Positions 6,710 to 14,853 are shown, counted from the stretch's first letter. The stretch is 21,127 nucleotides of DNA from JBOFFI01 sp051657245 (GCA_051657245.1 JBOFKI010000034.1:1-21127), one strand, 5' to 3'. Numbers and translations are program-made. Notes: generated by a model not told the origin, from the sequence alone.

Positions 6710-9496
6710 ATGCTGAAAGAAAGGCTGCCATTTGCGGCAGCTTTCAGTAGACCTTCATGTATGAAAGTGTTGTTTCCGGTGACGTCTTCTACCTCTGCTT
6801 CTAGTGTTTACCTGATTGATGGATCTGGCTTTATTTTTCGGGCTTTTCATGCGTTGCCGCCTTTGGCGCGTCCCGATGGCACGCCGGTGGGCGCCGTGCT
6901 TGGGTTTTGTAATATCCTGCTTAAATTGCTTCAAGACCGTCAACCCCAACGCTTGGCTGTGGTTTTTGATGCTGGGCGCCAGACGTTTCGTCATGACATT
7001 TACCCAGATTATAAAGCCAATCGTCCCCCGCCTCCGCCAGAGCTGATTCCCCAGTTTGCGCTTATTCGAGAGGCCTGCCATGCTTTTTACATCCCGTTGG
7101 TGGAGCTGGAAAATTATGAAGCCGACGATATCTTGGCCACCTACGCTCATCAGGCTGTGGAACAGCGCTGTGATGTGACGATTGTTTCTTCAGATAAAGA
7201 TTTGATGCAGCTGATCGGTCCCCATGTGCGCCTCTATGACCCTTTGAAGAATCGTTTCATCGAAGAAGCTCAGGTGATCGAAAAATTTGGCGTGCCACCT
7301 TCCCAAGTGGTGGATGTTCAAGCTTTGATTGGAGATAAAAGTGATCATGTTCCGGGCGTTCCGGGGATTGGGGTTAAAACAGCTGCAGAGCTGATTCAAA
7401 AGTTTGGAACCCTTGAAAATCTTTATCAGCATTTGGAAGAAATTCCTCAGCCCCGGCGTCGGAAACTATTGGAAGAAAATAAAGCTGAAGCTTTGATTTC
7501 TAAGCAACTGGTGACCTTAAAACAAGACTTGTCCCTTGGGGCTTCGTTGGACGAGTTTACACGCCACCCTTTTGATCAAGGTAGGGTGGAGGCTTTTTTA
7601 AAGGAGAATCATTTTTTTTCTCTTTTGAATCGCCTTGAAAAACAAGGTGCGTTTTTGAAGCCAGAAGCTGCACCGTCTCAGCTCCTCCAAACCAACGCTT
7701 ATAGCCTTATCCAAGACCCTCAAACCCTTTCTGAGTGGTTGGAGCAAGCGAAGAAGCAGGGCTATGTGGTGATGGATGTGGAAACCACTTCCCTCCATGC
7801 CATGGAGGCTAAGCTTGTAGGCGTTGCCCTTGGGCTTTCTCCTGGGCAAGCTGCTTATGTTCCCTTGGCCCATCGAACAGACGCGCCCCAGATTGCGCCT
7901 GAAATTGCGCTGGCCATGCTGAGGCCCGTGCTTGCAGACCCGAGCATTCGTAAGATCGGCCATAACCTGAAATATGATGTGCTGGTGTTGGCCAACGCAG
8001 GGGTTGAAACCGTCAACCCTGTGGAAGACACATTGTTGATATCTTATGTCCTGGATGCAGGGCTCCACAGCCATAGCCTTGATTTTTTAGCCCAGCACCA
8101 CCTGAACCACAAAACCATTTCCTTTAAGGAGGTGGCAGGAGTGGGGCGAGAGCAACGCACCTTTGATTATGTGCCTTTAGATGTGGCCTGTGCCTATGCG
8201 GCAGAAGATGCAGACGTCACCTTGCGACTCTACCATCTCTTCCGACAGCGTCTCCAGCAAGAGCACCTCCAAACCCTTTATGAGACCCTCGAAAAACCTC
8301 TTATTCCCGTGGTGGTGGCCATGGAAAAGGCTGGCATTTTGGTAGATGTGCCCAGGCTGGAAAAGCTGAGTGCGTCTTTTGGGGCGCGCCTGAAAGTGCT
8401 GGAGGAAGAAATTTACACACTCACTGGTGAAACGTTCAACATCGCTTCTCCGAAACAGCTTGGTGAGATTTTATTTGAAAAACTCCACTTCCCTGGTGGT
8501 AAAAAAGGAAAATCTGGTGCCTATAGCACCTCGGCAGATGTGTTGGAGGCTTTTGCTGATCAGGGGCATCTGCTTCCTACGCGTCTTTTAGAATGGCGTC
8601 AATTGGCTAAATTGAAAAACACCTATACCGATGCGTTGTTAGCCCAGATTAACCCTCAAACGGGACGCATCCACACCTCCTATATCATGGCGGGGACCTC
8701 CACCGGGCGCTTGGCTTCCACGGATCCAAATTTACAAAACATCCCCATTCGAACTCCTGATGGTAAGGCTATTCGGCAAGCGTTTATTCCGCCGGCTGGC
8801 TATCGCTTGGTCTCATTAGACTATTCCCAAATAGAGCTTCGCCTGTTGGCGCACCTGGGGAATGTGACCTCCCTCCAAGAGGCTTTTCGCAACCGTATCG
8901 ACACCCATGCCCAAACAGCATCTCAAGTCTTCGGAGTTGCTCTTGACCGAGTGGATGCGGGGTTGCGGCGTAAAGCCAAAGCCATTAATTTCGGGATTCT
9001 CTATGGCCTGAGCCCTTTTGGGTTAGCCAAACAATTGGGGATTCCTCAGCGTGACGCGGCGGCTTATATTCAAGCTTACTTTCAACACTACCCTGGCATC
9101 CAACGCTATCTGGAAGAGACGAAGGAGCTTGCTCGCAATCAAGGCTATGTCACCACCCTTTTGGGCAGAAGGTGCTATGTGCCAGAGATTCAAGGGCGCA
9201 ACCCTGTGCAGCGCAACGCAGCAGAACGTCAGGCTATCAATGCTCCTCTCCAGGGGAGCAGCGCGGATATCATTAAACGGGCGATGGTGGCGCTTTTCCA
9301 ATATCTGCACGCAGAAAAATCTGAAGCGCGGTTGTTACTTCAAGTTCATGATGAACTTTTGCTGGAAATCCCTGAGGAGGAGGTTGTAGAGCGCGTCCCT
9401 ACTTTGCAGGCATTGATGTCTAACGTTGTGAAGCTTTGTGTTCCCCTGGAGGTGGGCGTGGGCGTTGGTTCTAACTGGGATGACGCCCACCCGTGA
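6710..9496 (+). CDS. polA: DNA polymerase I
   Basis: 928 residues, the usual length. Three domains are visible. The 5' nuclease starts at VYLIDGSGFIFRAFHALPP, with IVSSDKDLMQL and the helix-hairpin-helix GVPGIGVKTAAELI. The 3'-5' exonuclease has VMDVETTSL, GHNLKYDVLVL and YAAEDADVTLRLY, so its acidic residues are intact and proofreading is expected. The polymerase domain has motif A LVSLDYSQIELRLLAHL, motif B RRKAKAINFGILYGL and motif C LLLQVHDELLLEI. It fills gaps in repair and removes RNA primers. The ATG at 6710 has GAGGGAT 8 bases upstream and is used here; the ATG at 6761 would give 911 residues, closer to family N-termini, but has no Shine-Dalgarno sequence. An inverted repeat lies between the two. 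Confidence 0.97.
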   Translation: MLKERLPFAAAFSRPSCMKVLFPVTSSTSASSVYLIDGSGFIFRAFHALPPLARPDGTPVGAVLGFCNILLKLLQDRQPQRLAVVFDAGRQTFRHDIYPDYKANRPPPPPELIPQFALIREACHAFYIPLVELENYEADDILATYAHQAVEQRCDVTIVSSDKDLMQLIGPHVRLYDPLKNRFIEEAQVIEKFGVPPSQVVDVQALIGDKSDHVPGVPGIGVKTAAELIQKFGTLENLYQHLEEIPQPRRRKLLEENKAEALISKQLVTLKQDLSLGASLDEFTRHPFDQGRVEAFLKENHFFSLLNRLEKQGAFLKPEAAPSQLLQTNAYSLIQDPQTLSEWLEQAKKQGYVVMDVETTSLHAMEAKLVGVALGLSPGQAAYVPLAHRTDAPQIAPEIALAMLRPVLADPSIRKIGHNLKYDVLVLANAGVETVNPVEDTLLISYVLDAGLHSHSLDFLAQHHLNHKTISFKEVAGVGREQRTFDYVPLDVACAYAAEDADVTLRLYHLFRQRLQQEHLQTLYETLEKPLIPVVVAMEKAGILVDVPRLEKLSASFGARLKVLEEEIYTLTGETFNIASPKQLGEILFEKLHFPGGKKGKSGAYSTSADVLEAFADQGHLLPTRLLEWRQLAKLKNTYTDALLAQINPQTGRIHTSYIMAGTSTGRLASTDPNLQNIPIRTPDGKAIRQAFIPPAGYRLVSLDYSQIELRLLAHLGNVTSLQEAFRNRIDTHAQTASQVFGVALDRVDAGLRRKAKAINFGILYGLSPFGLAKQLGIPQRDAAAYIQAYFQHYPGIQRYLEETKELARNQGYVTTLLGRRCYVPEIQGRNPVQRNAAERQAINAPLQGSSADIIKRAMVALFQYLHAEKSEARLLLQVHDELLLEIPEEEVVERVPTLQALMSNVVKLCVPLEVGVGVGSNWDDAHP

Positions 9497-9618
9497 GAAG
9501 GGTGTGGGGGCCATGGGCCAACCCATAAAAAAAATAAAAAACGAGCTTTTTTTCTCTCAACAAAGAAGAATTTGGCGAAGAATATCATGTGGCTCGTGAC
9601 ACAATCAAATAATTAATC

Positions 9619-9647
9619 TTGTTTTTTTTGAAGATTTGGTATGTAAT
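9619..9647 (+). promoter_or_regulatory. Probable promoter of the SlyB-like lipoprotein gene
   Basis: TTGTTT (9619-9624) and TGTAAT (9642-9647) are 17 bases apart, about 40 bases before the ATG at 9687. GGAG at 9675-9678 serves as ribosome binding site. The gene can therefore be transcribed separately from polA. Confidence 0.5.
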
Positions 9648-9686
9648 GGCACCAAAATTTCTGATTTTTTATATGGAGTTTAAAAC

Positions 9687-10229
9687 ATGATGACCCGCTT
9701 TAGGATTTCTTGTGGTGCTGCAGTTGCTTTGCTTCTTTTGTTGAGCGGATGTGCTCGGGATATTTCTTCAAACACCTACAAGGCAGGCCATGTGGGCGAA
9801 GCTTCTTTCACTTACCAGGGTGTTGTCGCGAATGTGCGTGAGGTTCAGGTGGAAGAAGGCGAGCGTCTTGAAGAAAATACAACTGGCGCCGGTTTGGGAG
9901 CCCTTGCAGGTGGCGTTGCAGGTTATCAATTTGGTGGGGGAAGAGGCCAAATTGCAACGACGGCAGCTGGTGCAATCCTTGGGGGTGTTGCGGGTGCTTA
10001 TGCTGAAAAAGCTTTGAAAAGCCAACAGGGCCTGGAATATGTTGTGCGCTTAGATAACGGGCAAATTATGACCGTTGTCCAAGGGCTTAACCCTCGTTTT
10101 AACCCAGGTCAGCGTGTCCTCGTGCTGGTAAGCAACGCTGGTCGTTCTCGTGTTGTGGCAGACCAAACAGGCGTAAATCTGGGTGGTACGGGGCAAGCTC
10201 AACAGCCTAACGTTATTTACAAAAAATAA
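9687..10229 (+). CDS. Glycine-zipper outer membrane lipoprotein, SlyB-like
   Basis: 180 residues. MMTRFRISCGAAVALLLLLS leads to Cys22 in an LLSGC lipobox. The mature protein has YQGVVANVREVQVEEGERLE, typical of the SlyB/Pcp group, then a Gly/Ala-rich segment at roughly 66-105 (GAGLGALAGGVAGYQFGGG and GAILGGVAGAYAEKAL), which is a glycine-zipper 2TM domain, and a beta-rich C-terminal part (YVVRLDNGQIMTVVQG, NPGQRVLVLV). SlyB-type proteins reside in the outer membrane and help maintain its integrity; the rickettsial 17-kDa antigen belongs to the same broad group. A second in-frame ATG at 9690 is an equally possible start. Its own promoter precedes it and a strong terminator follows. General family firm, exact orthology less so. 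Confidence 0.88.
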   Translation: MMTRFRISCGAAVALLLLLSGCARDISSNTYKAGHVGEASFTYQGVVANVREVQVEEGERLEENTTGAGLGALAGGVAGYQFGGGRGQIATTAAGAILGGVAGAYAEKALKSQQGLEYVVRLDNGQIMTVVQGLNPRFNPGQRVLVLVSNAGRSRVVADQTGVNLGGTGQAQQPNVIYKK

Positions 10230-10243
10230 AGCATTTACGAAAG

Positions 10244-10283
10244 AAAAGAGCTGCTTTTGCTTGTGAAAGGCAGCTCTTTTTTT
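10244..10283. terminator. Terminator shared by two convergent genes
   Basis: AAAAGAGCTGC and GCAGCTCTTTT pair around a 15-base loop and are followed by T residues on the plus strand (10277-10283). On the minus strand the same hairpin is followed by TTTTCTTT, so it can also stop transcription of the methyltransferase gene, although that gene's stop at 10285 abuts it. Confidence 0.88.
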
Positions 10284-10284
10284 G

Positions 10285-10998
10285 TCAATTTGGTAAAAAA
10301 AGTGGGACGTATACCCGGTTTTGTGGGGGACGAATGGGCGATCCTGCGTAAACTTGTTTTACAGCCTCAACTAAAATGACCCCAGGAAGCAGAGAAAACC
10401 ATTTTCTTCCTATTTTTTCCCACGCGGGAGAGGATGCAAGGATAAGTCGTGAACGGATTGGAGGAATATAGAGTGCCCCGTCATAGCGGACGGGCGTAAA
10501 GATGTTTCTGCGCAATAAACTTGAAAGTTGGCTTTGGGTATAGGGATGACCGTGGCCGAAGGGCGTACGTTCTACCCTGGACCAGATGCTTCGCCGGTGG
10601 GGCGCCAGAACGATCAAACGTCCACTTTCTTTTAAAACACGCCAAATCTCTCGAAGCATTTGGTGAGTTTGTTCAGAAAATTCGAGGGCGTGCACGCACA
10701 CTACCAAATCAAAACAAGTATCAGGGAATGGAAAAGTCGTTTCTTCTGCAAGCACGGATACAGAAGGCTCCAAGGGAGGCCATCTGAGCACGCCTTGTTG
10801 AGCTGGCATCAACACCGCAAGGGTGGTGTCCATTTCTGAAAAAAGCTTAAGGTAGGGCAGGGGATAGCCAATCCCCAAGACCGTTTGACGAGGGGAAGGT
10901 GTTACAAAAGCCCGTAGATGGGAGCGTAGCAAACGACGCACCCAAAGCCCCAGAGATGTTTGGTAAAAATCCTGGAGATCCAGCGCATCCATCCACAT
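10285..10998 (-). CDS. Class I SAM-dependent methyltransferase, substrate unknown
   Basis: 237 residues from the ATG at 10998, chosen because GGAG stands 9 bases upstream and the N-terminus MWMDALDLQDFYQTSLG fits alphaproteobacterial relatives; a GTG at 11013 would add five residues. The nucleotide-binding region is TVLGIGYPLPYLKLF, and the later motif FDLVVCVHALEFSEQTHQML with EIWRVLKESGRLIVLAPHRR is typical of Methyltransf_11-type enzymes. The SAM-binding glycine motif (GIGYP) is less glycine-rich than the usual GxGxG, as often seen in this subgroup. It is the last gene of the mnmA-DUF924 operon, 8 bases... downstream of the DUF924 stop when counted from the GTG and 23 from the ATG. Function cannot be deduced. 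Confidence 0.82.
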   Translation of the reverse strand: MWMDALDLQDFYQTSLGLWVRRLLRSHLRAFVTPSPRQTVLGIGYPLPYLKLFSEMDTTLAVLMPAQQGVLRWPPLEPSVSVLAEETTFPFPDTCFDLVVCVHALEFSEQTHQMLREIWRVLKESGRLIVLAPHRRSIWSRVERTPFGHGHPYTQSQLSSLLRRNIFTPVRYDGALYIPPIRSRLILASSPAWEKIGRKWFSLLPGVILVEAVKQVYAGSPIRPPQNRVYVPLFLPN

Positions 10999-11021
10999 GG
11001 GGTATGACTCCACTTTGCTGT

Positions 11022-11618
11022 TTAAAATGACGTGTTGGGTTGCCTTAAAAATGCAATTTCCTCAGGGGTGCTTAAACGCCCTAAAATTGCGTTCCGGTGG
11101 GGGAAACGTTTAAAACGTTTGATAATATCATAATGCCCTTGAGCGAAGGCAATGGTTTTTGTGTCTGGCAGCTGTTTGAATAGCTGAAGCGATTGCGTTT
11201 GCGCGTCCAGATTTTCTGCATGCATAAAAGGCATGTAAAAAAAGCGTCGGTAAACTGGGGAGAGAACTTGGTCATATTTTTTTTCGACAGCAATTTTTGC
11301 AAATGCAAGAGCCAGCGCATCTGTTGCGAAAGCTCTTGGTTTTCCACGGAAAATATGTCGAGGGATTTGGTCCATTAACAAGATTAGCGCAAGGGTTCCC
11401 CTTGGGTCTTCAAGCCAGTGATCCAACTTGCCTTCTTTGGCATTTTCATAAGCTGCTTCAAAACGTTGCTTGATTAATTTATCATCCTGGGGGGTGCTGG
11501 AAAACCAAAAGAGCTTGGGTGCTCCAAAGGTGCTTTCTTCAGGCGACCCAAACCAGAATAAAAAGATCTCTTCAATCTGATCTTTGTCTGTCGACGCTAT
11601 CGTCGGGGTATCAGACAT
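11022..11618 (-). CDS. DUF924 family protein
   Basis: 198 residues, normal for the family. Conserved features are IFLFWFGSPEES near the N-terminus, KLFWFSSTPQDDKLIKQRF, LDHWLEDPRGTLALILLMDQ with IPRHIFRG, YRRFFYMPFMHAENLD, and a C-terminal FKRFPHRNAILGRLSTPEE. DUF924 proteins are small alpha-helical, TPR-like proteins of unknown function found in many proteobacteria and eukaryotes. The start lies two bases after the mnmA stop, with GGAAGGAA about 10 bases upstream inside the end of mnmA, so the two are translationally close and surely co-transcribed. Confidence 0.93.
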   Translation of the reverse strand: MSDTPTIASTDKDQIEEIFLFWFGSPEESTFGAPKLFWFSSTPQDDKLIKQRFEAAYENAKEGKLDHWLEDPRGTLALILLMDQIPRHIFRGKPRAFATDALALAFAKIAVEKKYDQVLSPVYRRFFYMPFMHAENLDAQTQSLQLFKQLPDTKTIAFAQGHYDIIKRFKRFPHRNAILGRLSTPEEIAFLRQPNTSF

Positions 11619-11620
11619 GG

Positions 11621-12808
11621 CTAAAGATTCCTTCCATCTTCTTCAACGGATTTTTGGGTGATCCAGCCCCCCCCCAGTACGCGTGTTCTCTGATAAAATA
11701 CGCAAGCCTGCCCCGCAGCAACGCCATATTCGGGCTCATCCAGCAGAACCTCAGCTGTTTGATTTTCTCTTAAAAAGAGGCGCGCAGGTACGGCCGGCCG
11801 GGTAGAGCGAATTTTAACCTGAACTTCTAGAGGCTTTGTTGGAATTTCTTGATCGTCACCTTTACCCAACAGCCAGTTAACCTCTTTCAGATGAATCTTT
11901 TGGCAAGCTAAAAAAGCTTTGGGCCCCACCGTCACTTGGTGTTTAGAAGGGTCAATTTTAAGGACAAACAAAGGCTCGTCTTGCCCCCCAACGCCAATCC
12001 CTTTGCGTTGACCGATGGTGTAATGAATCGTTCCCTGGTGTCTTCCCAAAACACGACCATTTACATCAACAATATCCCCTTCTTCCAAGCTTCCAGGGCG
12101 CAGTTGCTGAACAATTTTTGTGTAAGAGCCATTGGGTACGAAACAAATATCTTGGCTGTCTGGCTTTTCCGCAACCGTCAGCCCAAGGTTTTGGGCCAAC
12201 GACCGCGTCTCTTGTTTTGAAAGCCCTCCCAAAGGAAACCTCAAAAAATCTAACTGTTCTTGGGTTGTGGCAAATAAGAAATAGCTTTGATCCCGAGTTG
12301 TATCATAAGCTTGATGCAGCTCAGCTTGCTGGTGAAATAGGCGCTGTACATAATGCCCTGTCACCAGGGCTTTACCCCCAAGCTCTTGGGCTGTTTGGAG
12401 AAGGTCTTTAAATTTAACTTGTTGGTTACACCGAACGCACGGAAGGGGCGTTTCCCCCCGCAGGTAGGCATCTGCAAAGTCTTCTATCACCGCCTCATTA
12501 AAACGTGATTCATAATCCAGAACATAGTGGGGAAACCCCATCCGCTCTGCAACTAAACGGGCATCATAGATATCTTGTCCCGCACAGCAAGAGCCTTTTC
12601 GTTGGGCGATCTTTCCCTGATCATAAAGTTGCAGGGTAATGCCCACCACGTCATACCCCGCTTGGGCCAAAAGAGCCGCAACGACAGAGCTGTCTACCCC
12701 TCCCGACATGGCAACCACCAAGCGGGTTTCAGCCGGGGGAGTATCAAACCCCAAAAGCGCTTTCCAGTCCCATTCCATATTTTGTTCGCGATTCCCATTA
12801 TTAACCAT
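11621..12808 (-). CDS. mnmA: tRNA-specific 2-thiouridylase MnmA
   Basis: 395 residues. The PP-loop AMSGGVDSS (33-41) binds ATP; PCVRCNQQVKF holds the candidate catalytic Cys124 and KPDSQDICFVP the second, Cys222, matching the Cys pair of E. coli MnmA. GQRKGIGVGG and the C-terminal beta-barrel domain (VQVKIRSTRPAVPARL, VAAGQACVFY) are present. It installs the 2-thio group of s2U34 in tRNA Lys, Glu and Gln anticodons using sulfur relayed from cysteine desulfurase. The N-terminus is about ten residues longer than minimal; a start at 12778 is possible but has no ribosome binding site, while 12808 has only a weak CTAGGT. It is the first gene of a three-gene operon. Confidence 0.97.
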   Translation of the reverse strand: MVNNGNREQNMEWDWKALLGFDTPPAETRLVVAMSGGVDSSVVAALLAQAGYDVVGITLQLYDQGKIAQRKGSCCAGQDIYDARLVAERMGFPHYVLDYESRFNEAVIEDFADAYLRGETPLPCVRCNQQVKFKDLLQTAQELGGKALVTGHYVQRLFHQQAELHQAYDTTRDQSYFLFATTQEQLDFLRFPLGGLSKQETRSLAQNLGLTVAEKPDSQDICFVPNGSYTKIVQQLRPGSLEEGDIVDVNGRVLGRHQGTIHYTIGQRKGIGVGGQDEPLFVLKIDPSKHQVTVGPKAFLACQKIHLKEVNWLLGKGDDQEIPTKPLEVQVKIRSTRPAVPARLFLRENQTAEVLLDEPEYGVAAGQACVFYQRTRVLGGGWITQKSVEEDGRNL

Positions 12809-12878
12809 AAGATACCTAGAAGATACCTGATTTCTGATTCTGACAAAAGGGGGGAAATCATCCCCAATCCTCCCAGCT

Positions 12879-12887
12879 TTTATAGCA
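12879..12887 (-). promoter_or_regulatory. Candidate extended -10 element for the mnmA operon
   Basis: On the minus strand TGC precedes TATAAA, an extended -10 arrangement about 70 bases upstream of the mnmA start. The best -35 candidate, TTGTAA, is 20 bases away, which is too far to be ideal, so the call is tentative. Confidence 0.3.
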
Positions 12888-12937
12888 AGCCTTGGATAAA
12901 ATTGTTACAACTTTGTCCTAAAATAAAATGTAGGTTT

Positions 12938-12962
12938 AAGAAGCTGCGCCGCGCTTCTTTTT
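12938..12962 (+). terminator. Orphan terminator-like hairpin
   Basis: AAGAAGC and GCTTCTT form a 7-base-pair stem around an 8-base G+C-rich loop, followed by five T residues on the plus strand. No plus-strand gene lies upstream (mnmA is on the other strand), so it either ends an unrecognised short transcript or is part of the neighbouring repeat relic. Confidence 0.45.
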
Positions 12963-12992
12963 GTCATTCCCCTGCCTTTTTTTATCATCTCC

Positions 12993-13045
12993 GAGCCTAT
13001 TTCTCAATTTTGAGAGGCAGGTTGGTTACGTTTCAAAATAGGCTC
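12993..13045. repeat. Inverted repeat with nested hairpin
   Basis: GAGCCTATTT (12993-13002) is the exact reverse complement of AAATAGGCTC (13036-13045). Immediately inside the left arm TCTCAATTTTGAGA (13002-13015) is itself nearly palindromic. The 53-base unit could be a structured RNA segment or a tiny repeat element; no T-run follows on either strand, so it is not an ordinary terminator. Confidence 0.5.
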
Positions 13046-13432
13046 CAGACGATTTGACTCGAGCCCCCGTGTTAAAATCCCAACCTTAAAGCATTCAGCT
13101 GTTTAAACAAATGTTAATATATTTTCTTTTAGATAAAAAAGCTTCGACGAAAATCCAACGAACACGTCAGATAAACCCTTTCAGATTTTTATCAGGCTAT
13201 GAACGTTTCGCCCGAAGTTCTTCTCCTATTAAAAGCATCAATTTTTTTGCGAGGGATTCCGCTGTTACGGGCCATTCACCCGCGCCTCACCTTTTTTTTA
13301 GCCTTTATTCAGTTCGCTTCCATTTTTTTTATCCAGTTAAGATAGTTTTTATTCACAAATCCTAGCTTTTTTAAAAAAAATCAACTAGAATGAGACTACT
13401 TAGTCCCAAAGAAGCATAGGTTTGTTGGTGCG

Positions 13433-13615
13433 GTGTCTTTTTTTCTTATGTTAGCCTCAATGGTTTTGGTTTTAGCTTCCCTTGTTGGGGGGCTTTTTCT
13501 TTTTGGACATAATTCGCCAGAAGCTTCAGCCCAGGGACAGGTGCTGATGCGCATGAGAATTCTTTTTCAAGGCGCTGCGTTGCTTTTTTTTCTGATTGCT
13601 GTGAGTTTGGGTTGA
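13433..13615 (+). CDS. Small twin-transmembrane protein, HIG1-like
   Basis: 60 residues from a GTG at 13433; an ATG at 13448 would give 55 residues. Two hydrophobic segments, about residues 3-25 (FFLMLASMVLVLASLVGGLF) and 43-59 (ILFQGAALLFFLIAVSLG), are joined by a polar loop ending in LMRMRILFQG. Length, two-segment topology and the R-R/Q-G pattern before the second segment match the short HIG1-domain or twin-transmembrane proteins common in alphaproteobacteria, related to mitochondrial respiratory supercomplex factors. It would sit in the inner membrane. No good ribosome binding site is seen for either start. It stands alone, some 117 bases before xseB. Confidence 0.65.
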   Translation: MSFFLMLASMVLVLASLVGGLFLFGHNSPEASAQGQVLMRMRILFQGAALLFFLIAVSLG

Positions 13616-13732
13616 TCACGTTACGTTTGTATCCTACCTCTTCTTTTCACAGTACAAGCCCCGGTGTGGCTTTGAAAGCCCCCGTTCGTTCACCCCAAAC
13701 CCGTTATTATTTACTCATGAGGATCTGTGCTG

Positions 13733-13984
13733 ATGTATGATTTTGTTTCGATGACGTTTGAGAAAGCTCTACGCGAGATGGAGGAACTCATCAATTTGAT
13801 GGAGAACCCCCAAACAACGTTGGAAGAGGCTATTCTGGCTTATGAAAAAGGAGCAAGTCTTAAGCATTTTTGCGAGGGGGAGTTGAAAAAAGCACGGCTT
13901 CGGGTTTCTCAAATCAACGTTACGAAAGATGATCAGCTGGATCTCCAACCGTTTGATATGGCATTACGTGGGGGAACTGCGTGA
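13733..13984 (+). CDS. xseB: Exodeoxyribonuclease VII small subunit
   Basis: 83 residues from the ATG at 13733, which has GAGGAT 8 bases upstream; a GTG two codons earlier is less likely. MTFEKALREMEELINLMENP, TTLEEAILAYEKGASLKHFC and ELKKARLRVSQIN are the conserved helical features of XseB. It partners with XseA to degrade single-stranded DNA to oligonucleotides. xseA is not in the window. The stop overlaps the GTG start of ispA in a GTGA, so translation is probably coupled. The order xseB-ispA is widely conserved in proteobacteria. Confidence 0.95.
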   Translation: MYDFVSMTFEKALREMEELINLMENPQTTLEEAILAYEKGASLKHFCEGELKKARLRVSQINVTKDDQLDLQPFDMALRGGTA

Positions 13985-14853
13985 GTCCTTTGTTGCAGGA
14001 GGCGCAACGGGAAGTAGAAAAATCTGTCCGCGAATTTTTAAAGGAATTATTGGGAGCGCTGCAGGGTCCGCACTCACTGAAAGAAATCATGGCCTATGCC
14101 GTTCTCGGATCAGGCAAGTGCTTTAGGCCTTTGCTTGTTTTTGGGGCAGGGGAGCTATTTGCTCTTCAAGCGTCGCAGCTTCTTCGGGTTGCCGCTTCTG
14201 TTGAAGTGATTCATGCTTATTCTTTAATTCATGATGATCTTCCCTCCATGGACAACGCGGATGTGCGAAGGGGAAGGTCCGCTGCCCATAAAGCTTTTTC
14301 AGAAGCCTTGGCGATTTTGGCAGGGGATGCCTTGATCCCTCTGGCTTTTGAAGTAATCACAGACCCCAATACGGCTTCTCTTCCCGAAAAAAGACTTGGG
14401 CTTTGCCGCTTGTTAGCGCAGCTGATTGGCGCTGAAGGACTTGTTGCAGGGCAGGTGTTGGATGTTTCCGCAACGCTTCCTAGCATAACGCTTGAGAAAT
14501 TGAGGAAAATCCAGCTCCTCAAAACAGGTACGCTTTTTTCTTATTGTCTTCAAGCGGTAGCTCTTTTGGGAGATGCTTCGCCTGAACAACGAAGGGCCCT
14601 CCAGATTTATGGCGATAATCTGGCGCTCGTCTTCCAAATGGCAGATGATTTACTAGAATTAGCTTCCGTTTCTCAAACGGGAAAGAAACATGCTAATGTG
14701 TCAGTTACATGGCCTGCCTTGGTGGGGGAAGCGGGAACACATGAAGAAAGAGATAGATGCGTGAAACACGCCCTTGATGCACTGACCCTTTTTGGGAAGG
14801 AGGCTCAGCTTTTGCGAGAACTTCTTGCGTTTTCAGCATTTCGAACCCATTGA
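13981..14853 (+). CDS. ispA: Polyprenyl (farnesyl-type) diphosphate synthase
   Basis: 290 residues from a GTG overlapping the xseB stop. The first Asp-rich motif is HDDLPSMDN (84-92), with the four-residue spacing of bacterial type II farnesyl diphosphate synthases, followed by ADVRRGRSAAHKAF. It condenses dimethylallyl and isopentenyl diphosphates, giving the precursor of quinone side chains and undecaprenyl carriers. Two departures are visible. The usual GKRLRP substrate-binding motif reads GKCFRP (45-50), and the second Asp-rich motif DDxxD reads DDLLE (222-226), followed by an atypical segment where GKTAGKD is expected (TGKKHANV). Activity or chain-length specificity may be altered. In many alphaproteobacteria dxs follows; here a HAD gene does. 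Farnesyl specificity is inferred from family only. Confidence 0.9.
   Translation: MSPLLQEAQREVEKSVREFLKELLGALQGPHSLKEIMAYAVLGSGKCFRPLLVFGAGELFALQASQLLRVAASVEVIHAYSLIHDDLPSMDNADVRRGRSAAHKAFSEALAILAGDALIPLAFEVITDPNTASLPEKRLGLCRLLAQLIGAEGLVAGQVLDVSATLPSITLEKLRKIQLLKTGTLFSYCLQAVALLGDASPEQRRALQIYGDNLALVFQMADDLLELASVSQTGKKHANVSVTWPALVGEAGTHEERDRCVKHALDALTLFGKEAQLLRELLAFSAFRTH

Larger units (their letters stand above)
12809..13432. other. Intergenic region with inverted repeats and repeat relics, no convincing gene
   Basis: About 620 bases. On the minus side, TGC-TATAAA (12887-12879) is a candidate extended -10 for mnmA. 12880-12913 is shared with 20420-20447/20643-20648. 12938-12962 is a terminator-like hairpin on the plus strand. 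12959-12974 (TTGTCATTCCCCTGCC) resembles the extragenic repeat arms near 19300. 12993-13045 is a larger inverted repeat. GACTACTTAGTC at 13394-13405 is a perfect palindrome. An 84-codon plus frame at 13111-13365 has no family resemblance and no ribosome binding site, and I do not consider it a gene. Confidence 0.5.

Noticed and set aside
9497..9545. GC-rich inverted repeat after polA as terminator
   Set aside because: The stem (GGCC-rich) is followed by A residues rather than T on the coding strand, so it does not look like an intrinsic terminator for polA.
13046..13085. Possible tRNA or tmRNA 3' end (GACTCGAGCCCCCGTG)
   Set aside because: The putative T-arm stem does not pair, and no acceptor, D or anticodon arms can be drawn around it.
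13111..13365. 84-codon plus-strand open frame
   Set aside because: No ribosome binding site, no recognisable family, composition (Ser, Phe, Arg rich) typical of chance frames in AT-rich DNA.
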